From Erysipelothrix sp. (GTDB taxonomy: Bacteria; Bacillota_I; Bacilli_A; Erysipelotrichales; Erysipelotrichaceae), in contig JAAZDN010000079.1 of NCBI GenBank assembly GCA_012512805.1, positions 1 to 36,109 of the forward strand: 36,109 nucleotides of DNA, in the 5' to 3' direction. The position numbers and the translations under genes were made by a program. The first letter of the stretch is position 1. Each line of letters starts with the position of its first letter. The notes under the pieces are model-generated. The model was given only the letters and a program-made list of their open reading frames with translations, had not been told where the DNA came from and did not search any database. Positions 8,791 through 17,695 of this stretch are shown piece after piece.

Positions 8791-9327
8791 TTATAATTTA
8801 TCAGGACTTGGTAATGTTTCATTATGACTGTTAATCGTAATTGTTTCTATCGTTAACGGTTTTAATGGTTCTCCACTATTTGATGCGTATTCATTGTTGA
8901 TGACATCTACCACATCTTCTCCACTGATCATATTACCAAAGGCAGCATAATCTTCATTCATTCGTTTCATGTTTGCTGCATCATAGTCTCCGGTTACAAT
9001 ATAAAATTGACTTCCTGCACTATCGCGTGCCATTGAGCGGGCAAAGGCAATTGCTCCCTTATCGTGTTGTGTTTGATTGTCAACGCGGTTGTTTGCGAAT
9101 TCACCTTTTATGGTATATCCTGGTCCACCCATTCCTGTACCTGTTGGATCTCCACCTTGTGCAACAAAGTTACGAATAATACGGTGCATGCTTAAGCCAT
9201 CATAGTAGCCGTTATTTGCAAGTTCACAAAAGTTGTATACAGATTGTGGTGCTTGGTCTACTCTTAATTCAAATTGGATTTCTCCAACATTTTCAAATTT
9301 TATCGTTGCGATTGGATTTTTATTCAT
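8791..9327 (-). CDS. ppiB: Cyclophilin-type peptidyl-prolyl cis-trans isomerase
   Basis: 178 residues, single cyclophilin domain. It speeds isomerisation of bonds before proline. The active-site signature MHRIIRNFVAQGGDPTGTG holds the catalytic Arg (R49), Phe (F54) and Gln (Q57); RDSAGSQFYIV and AAFGNMISGEDVVD are the other standard motifs. There is no signal peptide or membrane helix, so it is a cytoplasmic form. ATG start with GAAGGA seven bases upstream. It follows the ankyrin gene by 15 bases and ends at a terminator, so these two form an operon. Confidence 0.95.
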   Translation of the reverse strand: MNKNPIATIKFENVGEIQFELRVDQAPQSVYNFCELANNGYYDGLSMHRIIRNFVAQGGDPTGTGMGGPGYTIKGEFANNRVDNQTQHDKGAIAFARSMARDSAGSQFYIVTGDYDAANMKRMNEDYAAFGNMISGEDVVDVINNEYASNSGEPLKPLTIETITINSHNETLPSPDKL

Positions 9328-9342
9328 TTCTATTCCTTCTTT

Positions 9343-9885
9343 CTAAAAGTTTACATAACCTGTTCTTACTGATAATAAGACTTCTATCATATCATAATAA
9401 TTTTTTTCCTTGGCATAATCAAGGGCCGTTTTGCGATACTTATCGACAAGTCCAGAATTCGCTTTTGCATTTAACAGTTCGCGAACGATGTCTTGATACA
9501 CTTTACTACCATCCGTTAGGGCAATCGCTTCAATAAGGGCCGTGTATCCAAAATTATTTTGGTGATCCACATCTTCTTTTTGTGCTGCTAAGATCAGCTT
9601 CACATTTTCTAAGTGTCCTTTTTCAGAAGCAGGTATTAAGGCATTTCCACCAAAGCGATTAAAGATTGTATAATCAATATCCGCATGCTCAAGCATATAC
9701 GCTAAGATTTCAGTTTTACCCTCAGCTCCTGCATAGAGATAAGGACTATCTAATTGTTGATCCTGTACATTTACATTAGCACCTAAATCAATGAGACGTT
9801 TTGCTTCTTTTACATCATCATTTTTAATTGCAACTAACAGTTCACTTTCGCCATTTTCATTTATACTCTCAATATATTTTGCCAC
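9343..9885 (-). CDS. Ankyrin-repeat protein
   Basis: 180 residues made of about five ankyrin repeats, for example AIKNDDVKEAKRLIDLGANVNVQD, YLYAGAEGKTEILAYMLEHADID, ALIPASEKGHLENVKLILAAQ and ALIEAIALTDGSKVYQDIVREL. Ankyrin repeats bind other proteins, but the partner here cannot be told from sequence. There is no signal peptide, so it is likely cytoplasmic. The start is GTG at 9883-9885 with AAGGAG six bases upstream. The first gene of a two-gene unit with ppiB. The 110-base gap before it, after recD2, shows no clear promoter. Confidence 0.85.
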   Translation of the reverse strand: MAKYIESINENGESELLVAIKNDDVKEAKRLIDLGANVNVQDQQLDSPYLYAGAEGKTEILAYMLEHADIDYTIFNRFGGNALIPASEKGHLENVKLILAAQKEDVDHQNNFGYTALIEAIALTDGSKVYQDIVRELLNAKANSGLVDKYRKTALDYAKEKNYYDMIEVLLSVRTGYVNF

Positions 9886-9995
9886 TCTATTCTCCTTCTC
9901 TACTTCACTTCATTTTTAACGCTTTCGATATCATCCATACTGACTTTGTATGTCTACATGGTTGATGTCGATTATTTTTGTCTGATTCTATTCTA

Positions 9996-12164
9996 TCATT
10001 GGTTGAACATTGTATACTGTTTTAGACTTTCACTAAGACTACTTAAGCGAATGTGATCATCTGCCTTTGATATGCGCTCTAAGAATAAACTTTGACTTCC
10101 AACTAAGAGTAAATTCTTTTTAGAGCGGGTAATCGCTGTATATAAGAGACGTTTTCTTAGCATGTAACTGGCACTGTTTACAATTGGGATGATCACTATT
10201 GGATACTCACTTCCCTGTGCCTTATGGATTGAAATACAATAGGCATACGTTAAATAACTTAACAGTTCATCATGATATTCAACGATATTGCCTTCAAAGT
10301 CCACAGTAATTCGAACATCATTTTTATTTGAATCATCAATTTCAATGATAAAGCCAATATCACCATTTGAAACATCCAAATCAATTAAGTTTTTGAGTTG
10401 AAGGACCTTATCGCCCTCACGAAAATTGTGATAGCCATACTTAAAATCCTTCTTATCAGGATGGGCTGGATTAATGAGCTGTTGTATCTTTTTATTCAGT
10501 ATATTAATGCCACTTGCATTTTTATACATTGGCGCTAACAGTTGAATATCATTAATACTGTAGCCATAGTTAATGTACTGTTCAACAATCTGTAATATTA
10601 AATGGTCAACATGATCATTTGGTGTTTCAAAGAAGCGTACATCATCCTCAAAACGAATGGCATCATAGTTACTCTTCACAATATCATCGGCTAAATATAT
10701 AACACTTGAGCCATCTTTTTGACGATATATCGTTTCAAGCTTTACAACGGGTATCAAATCACTCTGGATAAGATCTCGTAAGACAGCTCCAGGTAGTACC
10801 GATGGCAGCTGATTTTCATCTCCGACAATTAAAATCTTCTTCACATTGGCACAGGCCTCTAAAAGACGTGCAAACAGCCATTGATCGACCATTGAAAACT
10901 CATCGATGACTAAAATATCAATGTCTAAGGGTTCTTCATAATTATACTTGAATGTGTTATTGTCTAAATCCCATTTTAAAAGACTGTGGATCGTAAAGGC
11001 TTCCGTACCGCTTAACTCGCCTAAGCGTTTCGCAGCCCGCCCTGTTGGTGCTGTCAGTCCAATGCGTATTGTTGGATATAATTCCTTGTATATTTGAACC
11101 ATTGCATTGATAATCGTCGTCTTACCCGTTCCAGGTCCTCCTGTTAAAATTGAAAGATCAGAGTGCATAAAAGTTTTTATTGCGGCTTTTTGACTTTCAT
11201 CATACGTAATGTTAATGGACTGTTCAATATTTTGTAACAAAGTTTCTAATTTCTTGTCACTGGGCTTATCTAAGGATTGATTGGGGAAGCTATGGATAAC
11301 ACTGGTGATAATCTGTTCACTGTCAAACTGTGTGTGATGATAGACCTTATCGCCTTCTAACATTAACATGCGACGTTTTTGTACCTCTAAAAAGGCATCG
11401 ATAAAATTATAGTCACTATATTTTTTCTCAAAGTCTTTTTGTAAAAGATCTAAATAAACATAGGTATCACCATTTCGTGCCATATGTTCGAGAACATTGT
11501 TAATAAGTATCGCTTCAGCACGATGATGACTCTTAAGGTCAAAGCCCATATTTATTGCGAGTTTTTCACAGGTTTTAAAACCAATACCCGAAATCTCTTC
11601 CATTAATTGATAAGGATTGTTTGTAACAATTTCAATGGTATTTTTTGTATACTTCTTTTCAATTTTCATAATTTGATTGATGCTTAAGCCAAAGCTCACA
11701 AAATAATTGACGATGGCATCAAAGTCATGACTACTGTTGTTTATGCCCGATAAGAGTGATTCCTTTTGTTTATCGCTTATACTGATCGAATTGATGATTG
11801 ATGGATCATCCTTAATCTTTTGGATTAAGTCATCACCTAAAGCATCGTATATAACTCCTGCACTTTTCTTTCCTATACTTGGGAATAATGTGCTGCTTAA
11901 AAAGCGGATGAGTGATGCTTCATCGGATGGTTTTACCTTTTCAACATTCTCAAATTTAAACTGTTGACCATAGGTAGTATGATCGGTATAGTCTCCATAT
12001 AAATGATAGTTTTGATCGTAGTCAATATCTTTAATATAGCCCACGACAATCATTTCATCAAAGAGCGGTGAGTCGACGCTAAAACTTGCGACGGTATAAT
12101 AATTCTGTTCATTATAAAAAATCACTCGCTCAAAATAGCCAGTGATTTTTTCATGCTTAGGCAT
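9996..12164 (-). CDS. recD2: RecD-like ATP-dependent DNA helicase RecD2
   Basis: 722 residues, the length of RecD2, which unlike E. coli RecD works without RecBC as a 5'-3' helicase in DNA repair and replication fork upkeep. The N-terminal part (1-320) has the OB and helix-hairpin-helix regions of the family (ISGIGFKTCEKLAINMGFD). Walker A GGPGTGKTT is at 342-350, Walker B region LVIDEFSMVD, then IVGDENQLPSV and the C-terminal UvrD-like segment TYAYCISIHKAQGSEYPIV and LLYTAITRSKKNLLLVG. The start codon overlaps the mnmA end by 8 bases, so the two are coupled. The ribosome binding site is weak. Confidence 0.95.
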   Translation of the reverse strand: MPKHEKITGYFERVIFYNEQNYYTVASFSVDSPLFDEMIVVGYIKDIDYDQNYHLYGDYTDHTTYGQQFKFENVEKVKPSDEASLIRFLSSTLFPSIGKKSAGVIYDALGDDLIQKIKDDPSIINSISISDKQKESLLSGINNSSHDFDAIVNYFVSFGLSINQIMKIEKKYTKNTIEIVTNNPYQLMEEISGIGFKTCEKLAINMGFDLKSHHRAEAILINNVLEHMARNGDTYVYLDLLQKDFEKKYSDYNFIDAFLEVQKRRMLMLEGDKVYHHTQFDSEQIITSVIHSFPNQSLDKPSDKKLETLLQNIEQSINITYDESQKAAIKTFMHSDLSILTGGPGTGKTTIINAMVQIYKELYPTIRIGLTAPTGRAAKRLGELSGTEAFTIHSLLKWDLDNNTFKYNYEEPLDIDILVIDEFSMVDQWLFARLLEACANVKKILIVGDENQLPSVLPGAVLRDLIQSDLIPVVKLETIYRQKDGSSVIYLADDIVKSNYDAIRFEDDVRFFETPNDHVDHLILQIVEQYINYGYSINDIQLLAPMYKNASGINILNKKIQQLINPAHPDKKDFKYGYHNFREGDKVLQLKNLIDLDVSNGDIGFIIEIDDSNKNDVRITVDFEGNIVEYHDELLSYLTYAYCISIHKAQGSEYPIVIIPIVNSASYMLRKRLLYTAITRSKKNLLLVGSQSLFLERISKADDHIRLSSLSESLKQYTMFNQ

Positions 12165-13314
12165 TCAGTGTCTCACTTAAACGCGTACTTATAGCTTTAT
12201 TCATAATGTATGCATCATCGATAACACCACCACCAATGACAACACCCTCTTCTGTGTAGAAGACGGCTTCTTGTCCAGGGGTAATTGCCGCAATCGGTTG
12301 ATCAAATTTTACAAGTACATCCTCACCTTGTTTGTAAAGGCTAACGATGTTATCAGCTTGACGGTATCTAAATTTCGCATGAACCTTTTGTCCATCTTCA
12401 ACATCTAAGAACCAATTTAAATTAGTAATGAGTGCTGAGTCTGCATAGAGCCAACTGTTTTCGTCAACATTTGAAACATACAGTTCATTCTTCACAACAT
12501 CTTTTCCGACAACAAACCATGGTCCTTTGTTTCCACCAATACGAAGACCTTTTCTTTGTCCAATCGTATAGTAGAGTACACCATCATGAGATCCTAAAAC
12601 TTCTTTAGATGAGACATCAATAATTTCACCTGATTTTGCTGGGATATAATTTTTTAAGAATTCTTTAAAATCACGTTCCCCAATAAAGCAAATTCCAGTT
12701 GAATCTTTTTTCTTAGCAATCGATAGTTCAATTTCAAGTGCTATTTCACGAATTTCACCCTTTGTGTATTTCCCCAGTGGAAATAAAACTTCATTTAAAA
12801 CACTCTTATCAACTTGTGATAAGAAATACGTTTGATCCTTATTATCATCTTCTGCCTTTGCCATTACTTTTTCACCATTGAGGTCAATAACTTGTGCATA
12901 GTGACCGGTTGCTAAATAATCAAAACCGAGTTCTTTAGCATAGTCATAAAATGATTTAAACTTAATATGTTTATTACAAAGAATATCAGGGTTTGGTGTT
13001 CTTCCTTTTTTATATTCTTCAATGAATGCTGAAAAGACGTTATCCCAATATTCTTTTACAAAGTCAATGCGTAAAATTGGAATATCTAAGGTATTCGCAA
13101 CACGAACTGCATCTTGATAATCTACTTCCTGTGGACAGATTGCATCCATAATTGTAGGGTTTCCCATAATATCTTGGTTTGCTAGGGAGTCCCAGTTACG
13201 CATAAAACATCCAGTTACATCGTAACCTTCCTTTTTCAACAAATAAGCAGCGACGCCTGAATCGACGCCGCCGGATAGACCTAATAATACTTTTTTCTTA
13301 CTATTCTTCGACAC
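12157..13314 (-). CDS. mnmA: tRNA-specific 2-thiouridylase MnmA
   Basis: 385 codons from the start chosen here. MnmA adds the 2-thio group to U34 of tRNAs for Lys, Glu and Gln. The PP-loop SGGVDSGVAAYLL is near the N-terminus; catalytic cysteines sit in NPDILCNKHIKF and DSTGICFIGERDF; the C-terminal domain has GQRKGLRIGGNKGPWFVV and ITPGQEAVFY. I chose GTG at 13312-13314 because AGAGG lies nine bases upstream and overlaps the end of spx, and because the protein then begins VSKNSKKKVLLGLSGG as expected. A longer reading frame from 13362 overlaps spx by 44 bases and is unlikely. Confidence 0.95.
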   Translation of the reverse strand: MSKNSKKKVLLGLSGGVDSGVAAYLLKKEGYDVTGCFMRNWDSLANQDIMGNPTIMDAICPQEVDYQDAVRVANTLDIPILRIDFVKEYWDNVFSAFIEEYKKGRTPNPDILCNKHIKFKSFYDYAKELGFDYLATGHYAQVIDLNGEKVMAKAEDDNKDQTYFLSQVDKSVLNEVLFPLGKYTKGEIREIALEIELSIAKKKDSTGICFIGERDFKEFLKNYIPAKSGEIIDVSSKEVLGSHDGVLYYTIGQRKGLRIGGNKGPWFVVGKDVVKNELYVSNVDENSWLYADSALITNLNWFLDVEDGQKVHAKFRYRQADNIVSLYKQGEDVLVKFDQPIAAITPGQEAVFYTEEGVVIGGGVIDDAYIMNKAISTRLSETLNA

Positions 13315-13318
13315 TTTA

Positions 13319-13750
13319 TCATTCCTCTTTTCGCCAGTGTCCACAATACGGATAGTGTACACAATCTGGTGGACAACTATCTGCTGCGATTTCTTGGACC
13401 TTTCGTGGCAAAAACATTTCTATTTCCTCTTCATCATACCCTATTTGGAAGTTTTTGTTACTAACAATGATTGGGCGACGAAGTACTGTTGGATTTGTTT
13501 GAATAAATCTGATGAGTTCATTAATCGTCATATTCTCAATATCTACGCCAGATTCTCTAATAATTTTAGAACGGGTACTGATAATATCACTCGTTCCATT
13601 CTCACTTCTTTGAATTAAGTGCTTAAGCTCAACTTCATTAAGAGGCAAGGTAATAATATTTTTTTCGATGTATTCCAACTCATGACCATGTAAAAATTTC
13701 TTGACTTTTCGACACGAGGCGCAACCTGGTGATGTATATAGTACTATCAA
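13319..13750 (-). CDS. spx: Spx-type redox regulator with a cysteine-rich C-terminal tail
   Basis: 143 residues. Spx binds the RNA polymerase alpha C-terminal domain and switches transcription under thiol stress. The match is clear: YTSPGCASCRK with the C10-C13 redox pair, DIISTRSKIIRESGVDIE, PTVLRRPIIV and GYDEEEIEMFLPRKVQE. Spx usually ends soon after this. Here about 23 extra residues carry C126, C130, C136 and H138 (SCPPDCVHYPYCGHW), which could bind a metal. The start is TTG at 13748-13750, supported by a strong GGAGGTGG seven bases upstream. Followed without a gap by mnmA, itself dependent on thiol chemistry. Confidence 0.93.
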   Translation of the reverse strand: MIVLYTSPGCASCRKVKKFLHGHELEYIEKNIITLPLNEVELKHLIQRSENGTSDIISTRSKIIRESGVDIENMTINELIRFIQTNPTVLRRPIIVSNKNFQIGYDEEEIEMFLPRKVQEIAADSCPPDCVHYPYCGHWRKEE

Positions 13751-13783
13751 AATACCACCTCCATTAACTGATTAACTATTCAT

Positions 13784-13789
13784 ATTATA
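13784..13789 (-). promoter_or_regulatory. Extended -10 promoter of spx-mnmA-recD2
   Basis: A perfect TATAAT with TGT before it on the minus strand, 33 bases from the spx start. The -35 region (TAGCAT) is poor, which an extended -10 can offset. Confidence 0.55.
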
Positions 13790-13810
13790 ACAAATGACCT
13801 GCTTTTATGC

Positions 13811-13839
13811 TAGACAAATTTTTGAATCTTACTTATAAT
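13811..13839 (+). promoter_or_regulatory. trpS: Promoter of trpS
   Basis: TAGACA (13811-13816) and TATAAT (13834-13839) are separated by exactly 17 bases, 36 bases before the trpS start. The leader is too short to hold a T-box, and no terminator lies between promoter and gene, so no tryptophan-linked attenuation is visible. Confidence 0.75.
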
Positions 13840-13875
13840 TGAATAACAGTGTTAAGCACATAGGAGTGAAGTACG

Positions 13876-14859
13876 ATGAAAAAAATGTTAAGTGGAATTA
13901 AACCAACGGGAGAATTACATCTTGGAAATTATATTGGTGCCTTACGTAATTTTGTGAAGTATCAAGATGACTATGATGTCAATGTTTTTATCGCGAATCT
14001 GCATACAATTACCTTTCCCCAAGACCCTGAAGAAATTAATAAATATTTACACGATGCAATTGGACTTTATCTTGCCTGTGGTCTTGATAAAGATCGTGCG
14101 ACAATCTTTCTTCAATCTGATGTATTAGAACATGCTAACCTCGGTTTTATTTTAGCATGTCATACATATGAGGGTGAACTTGATCGAATGACACAATACA
14201 AAGACCGCAAAAGTAAGGGAGCTGAAGGCCTAAGTGCTGGCTTCTACACCTACCCTAGTTTAATGGCTGCCGATATCCTTATTCATGATGCAGACTTTGT
14301 ACCGGTTGGTGATGATCAAAAACAACATGTTGAGCTTACTCGTGACTTAGCACAACGTATGAACAATCGCTATGGAAAATTGTTCAATGTACCCGAGCCA
14401 TTAATTCAAAAAGTTGGAGCTCGAATTATGGATCTTCAAGATCCAACTCGTAAAATGAGTAAATCTGATCAATCCGATAAGGGATGCATCTACTTATTAG
14501 ACAGTGTAAAATCTGCACGTAAGAAAATTATGAGTGCTCAAACGGATAGTTTAGCTCAAGTAAAATATGATGTTGAAAATCAACCCGGCATTAGTAATCT
14601 CTTAACTATTTATGCTTCAATAGCTGATGTGAGTATTGAAGATGCTGAAGCGAAGTTTAAAGATTATCGCTATGGAGATTTTAAGAAGGCTGTTGCTGAC
14701 GTCGTTGTAGCATTACTTGAGGACATTCAAGGTAAGTTCAATGATATTGTTCAAACTGATATTATTAGTGAGACTTTAGCAAGTGGTAAAGCAAAGGCTC
14801 AAGCCTATGCTTCTAAGAAATTAAAACTTGTGAACGAAACACTCGGTATTCATATTTAA
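13876..14859 (+). CDS. trpS: Tryptophan--tRNA ligase
   Basis: 327 residues, typical for bacterial TrpRS. It charges tRNA(Trp). The class I signatures are present: GELHLGNYIGAL (HIGH-type, LHLGN at 14-18) and KMSKS at 193-197. The motifs SGIKPTGELHLGN, DRMTQYKDRK and GDDQKQHVELTRDLA are standard. ATG start with GGAG nine bases upstream. It is one of only two plus-strand genes, transcribed alone from its own promoter and ended by a bidirectional terminator shared with the convergent yitT-type gene. Confidence 0.97.
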   Translation: MKKMLSGIKPTGELHLGNYIGALRNFVKYQDDYDVNVFIANLHTITFPQDPEEINKYLHDAIGLYLACGLDKDRATIFLQSDVLEHANLGFILACHTYEGELDRMTQYKDRKSKGAEGLSAGFYTYPSLMAADILIHDADFVPVGDDQKQHVELTRDLAQRMNNRYGKLFNVPEPLIQKVGARIMDLQDPTRKMSKSDQSDKGCIYLLDSVKSARKKIMSAQTDSLAQVKYDVENQPGISNLLTIYASIADVSIEDAEAKFKDYRYGDFKKAVADVVVALLEDIQGKFNDIVQTDIISETLASGKAKAQAYASKKLKLVNETLGIHI

Positions 14860-14912
14860 AGATATAATTACATCATCAAAAATATATGGCATTTAAACGT
14901 ATATACCTATTA

Positions 14913-14937
14913 AAAAAGCGATCTGTGATCGCTTTTT
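14913..14937. terminator. Bidirectional terminator between trpS and the YitT-type gene
   Basis: AAAAAGCGATC-TGT-GATCGCTTTTT is an 11-bp perfect inverted repeat with T-runs on both strands. It serves trpS from the left and the converging operon from the right, 3 bases before that operon's stop codon. Confidence 0.9.
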
Positions 14938-14940
14938 CTA

Positions 14941-15810
14941 TTATTCAAAGGGTTTAACGTAGAAGTTACCGGTTACCTTATCAACCTTTGATTCTGTGAT
15001 AAAGGAGTGTGGATCAATACTTGCGGCCATCTTACGAATGTTTGCGGCCTCATTACCTCCGACTACCATATAAAGAATGTATTGTTCTGATTGTCCGTAT
15101 TTTCCTGTTGCTGAGTATTGTGTAATACCACGACGAGAAATGCCAAAGATTGCCTTACTCACTTCATCCGGTAATTTTGTGATAATCGTAATGCCCATTA
15201 AATGATAACGATCATGGAAGGCATTCACAACCTGTGTGTTTGTAAACTGGTAGAGTAGTGAATAGAGTGCCGGTTCAAAGGAGAATAAGACGCCTGAAAT
15301 AAAGAGCATCGCACTGTTAAATAGTAAGACATAGTTCCACACAGAACGACCATAGCGTTGACTAAAGTAAATTGCGATAAAGTCCGTACCACCTGAACAT
15401 GCATCTGCTTTTAAGGCAAGAAGTGTTCCACTTGCTTGTACGACCCCACCAAAGACACAGACAAGTAACATATCATTTGTAAAGGTCATATCCGGTATGA
15501 TTGACGTAAAGAAACTGACGAGCATGACATTAATAATCGATAATATTGTGAACTTACGACCAATAAAGCGATAGACGATAACAGCCGGTACCATATTTAA
15601 CACAAGATATACGACTGAGAATGATATTTTAATATTAAAGTATTCCAAACCAACACGCGAGATGAGTGTTGCGACCCCTGTAAATCCTGAGGGAACAAGA
15701 TGATTGCTTGCAACAAAGATTTTAAAACCAATGGCTGTCACTAATGCACCTAATGTTACTAAAAATAATTTCTTTACATCACTACGATGCCATACAATTT
15801 TACTGTTCAT
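14941..15810 (-). CDS. YitT family membrane protein with DUF2179 domain
   Basis: 289 residues. The N-terminal two thirds are about five to six membrane helices with the family segments HLVPSGFTGVATLISR and ADACSGGTDFIAIYFSQRYG. The last 80 residues are the soluble DUF2179 domain (GISRRGITQYSATGKY... YILYMVVGGNEAANIRKMAASIDPHSFITESKV). These proteins are widespread in Bacillota and their substrate is not known. The start codon lies inside the end of rmuC (11-base overlap), so they are co-translated. Confidence 0.9.
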   Translation of the reverse strand: MNSKIVWHRSDVKKLFLVTLGALVTAIGFKIFVASNHLVPSGFTGVATLISRVGLEYFNIKISFSVVYLVLNMVPAVIVYRFIGRKFTILSIINVMLVSFFTSIIPDMTFTNDMLLVCVFGGVVQASGTLLALKADACSGGTDFIAIYFSQRYGRSVWNYVLLFNSAMLFISGVLFSFEPALYSLLYQFTNTQVVNAFHDRYHLMGITIITKLPDEVSKAIFGISRRGITQYSATGKYGQSEQYILYMVVGGNEAANIRKMAASIDPHSFITESKVDKVTGNFYVKPFE

Positions 15811-16888
15811 TACCTTCCACCTTATCTTCTAAATCGACAGCCATGATGTCTTCAAAGCGTCTTCTTATTTTTTGTGTTGTTATTGTTAATTTATTCATGT
15901 CTTCATACACTGTTTGATAGCTTTTCGAAAGTGCCTCACTACGAATGCTGAAGCGTTCAAATTCAAGGGCTAACTTCGAAAATTCATCTTGCATAATATG
16001 CAAGGTTTCACTTTGCTGAATGTTTAATAAGACAGCCTTTAATGTTGTGATATAAGCCATCATCGTTGATGGTGAGACAACGTAAACATGTTTTGAATAC
16101 GCATATTGAACAAGATCATCATGCTTACCATAGAACTCAGCAAATATGGCCTCACTTGGAACAAACAGAAAGGCTATTTCAGCCGTTTCATTCTTAATGA
16201 TATACTTATCACTAATTGCATTCAAATGGTTCTTTACATCACGTTTAAACTGGGATTGTGCCTGCATTTGATCAGACTTCGCAAGCTGATCATCATACAT
16301 CCTTAAATAGTTTTCCAGTGGAAACTTTGCATCAATGACAATCATCCCCATTGCTTTTGGACCAAAGATTACCGCATCGGCTCGCGTGTTATTACTCAGT
16401 TGATATTGTTGTTGATACAATTGTTTATTAAGACCAAAGGCATTTTCAAGTAGGCTATACAGTTCAACCTCACCATATTGTCCACGTAAACTTTTGTTTG
16501 TTAAAATCTTTTGAAGATCAACAATTTGATGGGATATTGTATCTAAACTTTTCTGTGTCACCGTTAGTGCTACTACTTGTTTAGACACTTCATTAAAGGC
16601 TTCCATCTGACGTTTAGTATCACTCATTAAATGACTTAAGACTTCTTGATTTGCTGATTGTAATTGTTGAGTATGCATATGATTAAAGGTATTTAAGTCA
16701 CCTTTAACATCTCGCATTACATTAAAGCGGAGTTCTGCGAGTTGTTGATTCATTGAATTAATTGTGGACAGCGACTCTTGATTTCCAGCGTTCAATATTG
16801 ATTTCATACGAAAATGTTGAAATGTCAGCACAATTAAAAATAGAATTATTAAACCGATCATCAAAACCATTAAGATTGAATCTTGCAT
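15800..16888 (-). CDS. rmuC: RmuC family DNA recombination protein
   Basis: About 362 residues. RmuC proteins limit recombination at inverted repeats in E. coli, and are thought to be nuclease-like. One N-terminal membrane helix (MVLMIGLIILFLIVLTF) is followed by a long coiled coil and the RmuC domain with SLRGQYGEVELYSLLENAF, ADAVIFGPKAMGMIVIDAKFPLENYLRM and AFLFVPSEAIFAEFY. I chose the ATG at 16886-16888 because the earlier in-frame ATG (16907-16909) overlaps the -10 box of the promoter. GGTGAT lies a few bases upstream of the chosen start. Confidence 0.9.
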   Translation of the reverse strand: MQDSILMVLMIGLIILFLIVLTFQHFRMKSILNAGNQESLSTINSMNQQLAELRFNVMRDVKGDLNTFNHMHTQQLQSANQEVLSHLMSDTKRQMEAFNEVSKQVVALTVTQKSLDTISHQIVDLQKILTNKSLRGQYGEVELYSLLENAFGLNKQLYQQQYQLSNNTRADAVIFGPKAMGMIVIDAKFPLENYLRMYDDQLAKSDQMQAQSQFKRDVKNHLNAISDKYIIKNETAEIAFLFVPSEAIFAEFYGKHDDLVQYAYSKHVYVVSPSTMMAYITTLKAVLLNIQQSETLHIMQDEFSKLALEFERFSIRSEALSKSYQTVYEDMNKLTITTQKIRRRFEDIMAVDLEDKVEGNEQ

Positions 16889-16907
16889 TTTATCACCAAC
16901 CTTATTC

Positions 16908-16913
16908 ATTATA
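16908..16913 (-). promoter_or_regulatory. Extended -10 promoter of rmuC
   Basis: TATAAT preceded by TGT on the minus strand. A -35 GTGCTT 17 bases upstream is weak. If used, the leader is about a dozen bases, and the first in-frame ATG of rmuC falls within the promoter. Confidence 0.5.
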
Positions 16914-16970
16914 ACAAGTTAAAGTCTTTAAAGCACTAATAAATGATTGTTTATACAATGTAAACGGTTA

Positions 16971-16997
16971 TAAAAAAATAGTGTCTTTCGACACTAT
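16971..16997 (-). terminator. Intrinsic terminator after the Rid-family gene
   Basis: On the minus strand ATAGTGTC-GAAA-GACACTAT makes an 8-bp perfect stem closed by a GAAA tetraloop, followed by TTTTTTA. It overlaps the stop codon of the gene. Confidence 0.9.
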
Positions 16998-17431
16998 ATG
17001 TATTCGCATACTCCATCTTCACAGATTTGATTTTCCCATTGTTTCATCAGTTCAGAAGCACGATAATCTATTGCTTCAAGACTAATTTGAATGGATGCAT
17101 TTTCTTCAGCAAGATGATCTACAATTGCCACATCACGTGCTGGATATGGATTTTTAAAATACATCTTGAAGATGTCATCCAACGCTTCTAAGTTCAACTT
17201 GTCTGTGCCATATACTTGCACCTTAACGACATAACTTAAATCAAGTTTTATTGTTTTTAAATAATCATTAATTTTGTTTAGAATACTGTGTGTTTGTTCA
17301 CTAAAGCTTGGATTTTCATCTAAATGATCAGCCATCATCGCTGAAACATAAACATTGTCTCCTACCTTGAGTACCTTAGAGAACGTATTTTTGAAGTCAT
17401 CTTCTGGATCGATCGTAATAGACCTTTTCAT
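16994..17431 (-). CDS. Rid/YjgF family protein
   Basis: 145 residues. Rid proteins hydrolyse reactive enamine/imine intermediates from amino acid metabolism, though many subgroups have unknown activity. The fold markers are VGDNVYVSAMMAD, QTHSILNKINDYLKTIKLDLSYVVKVQVYGTD and the PARDVAIVDHL motif, whose Arg is the residue that binds carboxylates in active members. A C-terminal extension ends in ICEDGVCEYI with two cysteines four residues apart, not usual for the family. ATG start with AAAGGGG eight bases upstream. Own promoter and terminator, so it is a single-gene unit. Confidence 0.82.
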   Translation of the reverse strand: MKRSITIDPEDDFKNTFSKVLKVGDNVYVSAMMADHLDENPSFSEQTHSILNKINDYLKTIKLDLSYVVKVQVYGTDKLNLEALDDIFKMYFKNPYPARDVAIVDHLAEENASIQISLEAIDYRASELMKQWENQICEDGVCEYI

Positions 17432-17487
17432 AAACGATCCCCTTTCATAGCATGTAAAAGTTATGCTTAACCTTAATATGTATTATC

Positions 17488-17493
17488 ATTATA
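17488..17493 (-). promoter_or_regulatory. Likely -10 box for the Rid-family gene
   Basis: TATAAT on the minus strand, 57 bases before the start codon. The possible -35 TTGCTC, 16 bases upstream, matches only TTG. AACAGTT and AACTGTT flank the region as an inverted repeat that may instead be a weak terminator of the upstream operon. Confidence 0.4.
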
Positions 17494-17539
17494 GAACAGT
17501 TTCAATTTTGAGCAACTGTTTTAATCTCAATTCTAATAA

Positions 17540-17695
17540 TTATCGTGTATCTTCTTTTTCTTGGCGTAACATTGCGCGTAAAATACGACGGCGTTCAACT
17601 GCTCTAAAGAAGATCGTCAAAAGAATAACTACGAAAAAAACAATAATCGCAACGATAGCTAATATTGAGACATAATCATTTAATGATTCTAACAT
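17540..17695 (-). CDS. Small single-span membrane protein (51 residues), unknown function
   Basis: A short frame with ATG at 17693-17695 and AGAGGG seven bases upstream encodes 51 residues: a short acidic start (MLESLNDYV), one strongly hydrophobic helix at about 9-30, then a very basic stretch (AVERRRILRAMLRQEKEDTR). That layout predicts the N-terminus outside and the charged tail in the cytoplasm. It begins inside the last 20 bases of the preceding gene, so it is coupled to it and is the final gene of the operon. I do not recognise a family. Confidence 0.75.
   Translation of the reverse strand: MLESLNDYVSILAIVAIIVFFVVILLTIFFRAVERRRILRAMLRQEKEDTR

Noticed and set aside
13312-13362. Longer N-terminus of mnmA starting at 13362
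   Set aside because: The extra residues lie inside the end of spx, have no ribosome binding site, and do not resemble MnmA. The GTG at 13314 does.
17463-17675. Plus-strand reading frame of 70 residues
   Set aside because: It is the shadow of the small membrane gene on the minus strand, which has a ribosome binding site and a sensible protein layout.
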